From Mesostigma viride (taxonomy: Eukaryota > Streptophyta > Mesostigmatophyceae > Mesostigmatales > Mesostigmataceae): 47,014 bases of DNA. The stretch lies in contig RPFO01001235.1 in NCBI GenBank assembly GCA_009746045.1, positions 1-47,014 of the forward strand, given 5' to 3'. Within the stretch, counting starts at the first letter, position 1; every line of letters begins with the position of its first letter. The notes below the pieces were generated by a model. The model ran no database searches. It was not told the origin of the DNA and saw only the letters and a program-made list of their open reading frames with translations. This document shows, in pieces, positions 45,797-47,014 of the stretch. Made by a program: the position numbers and the translations under genes.

Positions 45797-46489
45797 TGGA
45801 GTTAACGCCAAGCGCATTGGCGTGATCCTGATTCGGCATATCTCTGCGATTCCAGCGGCACCGGAACGAGTTCATTCCGACAAGTATCAAGAAAGTTATG
45901 GCGTTCCGACTTCCCGGTCGCGCGCGAGCGCGAGCCGGCTGTTCTTCTAAGTCGGACGTGAATATTTGCCGACGACATATGGGGTCGACAGTAATTCCTG
46001 GGCTGACAGGAATTAGGTGCTGTACCTACGACGGTATTGGATTAATACGTCGTACGCAGGAAATAGGAACCTTAACCTGTGGTCTGTTGGTACCGCAGGC
46101 TTAGTCCTGGACTTCTAGGTGCAGATGCAATAGTCACTGTGGACTGTGCTCTGTGGTCACTGTGCCTGTATGGCAGACCTACTGTATAGGAGTGGGCGCT
46201 GTACAGGTAGTGAATACTGTACCGGGGGTTATTACTGAGCAGGCCTCCTAGGCTGCTCAGGACTAGCAAGCACAGTGCACAAGTATATAAACAATAGGCC
46301 AGTGCCAAATGGGCATCTCTTGCGAGCCCGCCTCACGTGTTGTGCCTTGACTTGGCAAGCGCGTGTACAAGCCTCAAGTGTGTGAGCGCTGTAAACATTA
46401 TCCGATTTAACAAAGCTCCGTTTCCAACCATATCACACATTGCTGCATTGCAACCATATCCTTCACATTGCGGTGATAAGAACGTTTAT
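45797..46489 (+). repeat. Right LTR of element A
   Basis: Direct copy of 38470-39169 with its own TATATAAA (46284-46291). Differences are a GT deletion (GGGGGTTATT), +A in GTAAACATT, -T in GATTTAAC, -T in CATATCAC and -T in GCGGTGA. Its last bases read CGTTTAT instead of CGTTAACTCA. Confidence 0.9.
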
Positions 46490-47014
46490 ACTCCTGGTAC
46501 ACGGAGGAAGCAGTCCTGGCACAGTCAGGACTGTGCTGTCAGGTTGTCCAGCATCACCATGCTGACTTCCATCCTGTTCTGACTCAGAGCCTGAGTCACC
46601 CTGCTCATGCCACACCTGGACCGCCAGCAGGGACCACATGCATACCACCAAGGCCTTCACACCCCTCTGTGGTTGTACATTGGTTCTCTCAAAATGAGAG
46701 GTCCACCCTCGTGCCCCGGCACGAGGATGCATGGGGTCAGACATTCTTACAGCTGCACCAGCTTGTCAAGGAGCTCTTCATAGGAGCCTGTACCTTCCAG
46801 GTGACCTGGGGCCATCCTGAACCTGGAGATCACCCGCTTGTTGCCCAGATATAAAATCTGCATTGGAGCACCTGGCCCCTTTGGGTGAATTAAAGGTGTG
46901 AAGGGGTTGCCTCAGACAGTCACTGCTCCTTGCTGTCTTCTTGTTGACTGCCCTTTGAAGGCTGCCTGCCTGGACTTGTTCTTGTTGTTTTTGTTGTTGT
47001 TATTCTTGTTGCTG
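46490..47014 (-). pseudogene. Copia B upstream pol/gag remnant, runs off the window
   Basis: Right of the second ACTCC the minus strand continues element B. A Ser/Asp/Glu/Gln-rich linker (GDSGSESEQDGSQHGD) like the one before the integrase of element A is readable from about 46744 to 46500. It does not stay in one frame with the integrase part beyond A, so a frameshift is present. Nothing else was recognised to the window end. Confidence 0.45.

Larger units (their letters stand above)
38465..46494 (+). mobile_element. Copia-like LTR retrotransposon A, complete, nested in B
   Basis: Two ~690-700-bp LTRs in direct orientation (38470-39169 and 45797-46489) bracket a 5' ORF region, gag and pol. 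The element is flanked by the 5-bp duplication ACTCC (38465-38469 and 46490-46494). A purine-rich tract (AAGAAAAGAAAGGA, 45782-45795) directly precedes the right LTR. LTRs start TGGAGTTAACG. The left LTR ends CGTTAACTCA, an imperfect inverted copy. The pol frame is intact. The gag region is broken into four frames. Confidence 0.9.
35000..47014 (-). mobile_element. Copia-like retrotransposon B, decayed and nested
   Basis: Minus-strand pol remnants of one element are spread over 35051-35240, 35856-38469 and 46490 rightwards. They are interrupted by a LINE fragment (35241-35848) and by the complete element A (38470-46489). Removing A joins VYQ.ELGARIHNMFGHA-like integrase sequence across the ACTCC duplication. 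No LTR of B is visible, and its 3' end is lost at about 35000 next to the satellite. Its 5' part runs off the window. Confidence 0.75.

Overview
The window is repeat-rich eukaryotic nuclear DNA. It carries LTR retrotransposons, a LINE fragment, a CACTA-type DNA transposon, satellites and minisatellites. In its middle sits one complete-looking integrated DNA virus of the polinton-like virus (PLV) type. The host cannot be named from the sequence. A large-genome alga or other protist fits best, because PLVs with this gene set are known mainly there, but this is inference.

Left arm (1-13437): a 40-bp minisatellite (about 490-1715) is followed by an unrecognised SR-rich, Gag-like ORF from 1909. 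That ORF is split at 3506 by a 7.4-kb non-autonomous CACTA-like transposon (3507-10887; 33-bp TIRs, TG target duplication, TTGACA-rich subterminal repeats, G-rich minisatellites inside). The rest of the ORF resumes at 10890. A 173-bp satellite array (11168-13174) and a three-copy ~66-bp repeat follow.

Provirus (13438-32123, about 18.7 kb): terminal inverted repeats of about 0.77 kb, each with two copies of a 188-bp unit carrying a 15-bp-stem hairpin. Eleven genes read leftward from 23766. They include a 1078-aa fibre-like protein, a penton-like minor capsid protein, the major capsid protein, an Ig-repeat/LamG attachment protein and small virion or accessory proteins. Five genes read rightward from 23806: a coiled-coil protein, an A32/FtsK-type packaging ATPase, an AT-hook protein (interrupted by a frameshift at a C8 run), a tyrosine recombinase and a primase fused to a UL9/OBP-like helicase. 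Together these cover morphogenesis (capsid, penton, ATPase), attachment (fibres), integration (recombinase) and replication priming and unwinding (primase-helicase). No DNA polymerase and no capsid protease gene was recognised. Several genes share a two-part upstream motif (TCTAA/TCTAAG, then GGTATA[C/A], then ATG), probably the viral promoter.

Right arm (32124-47014): a short Tudor-like ORF, a ten-copy 109-bp tandem repeat, and the 173-bp satellite again in opposite orientation. Then comes a decayed Copia-like element B (minus strand), broken by a 5'-truncated LINE fragment and by a complete, younger Copia-like element A (LTRs 38470-39169 and 45797-46489, ACTCC target duplication). Both Copia elements show integrase upstream of the retropepsin-like domain and an HGDD reverse-transcriptase box. 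The two LTRs of A differ almost only by 1-2 nt indels. This bears on whether the frameshifts in this window are biological or long-read consensus errors.
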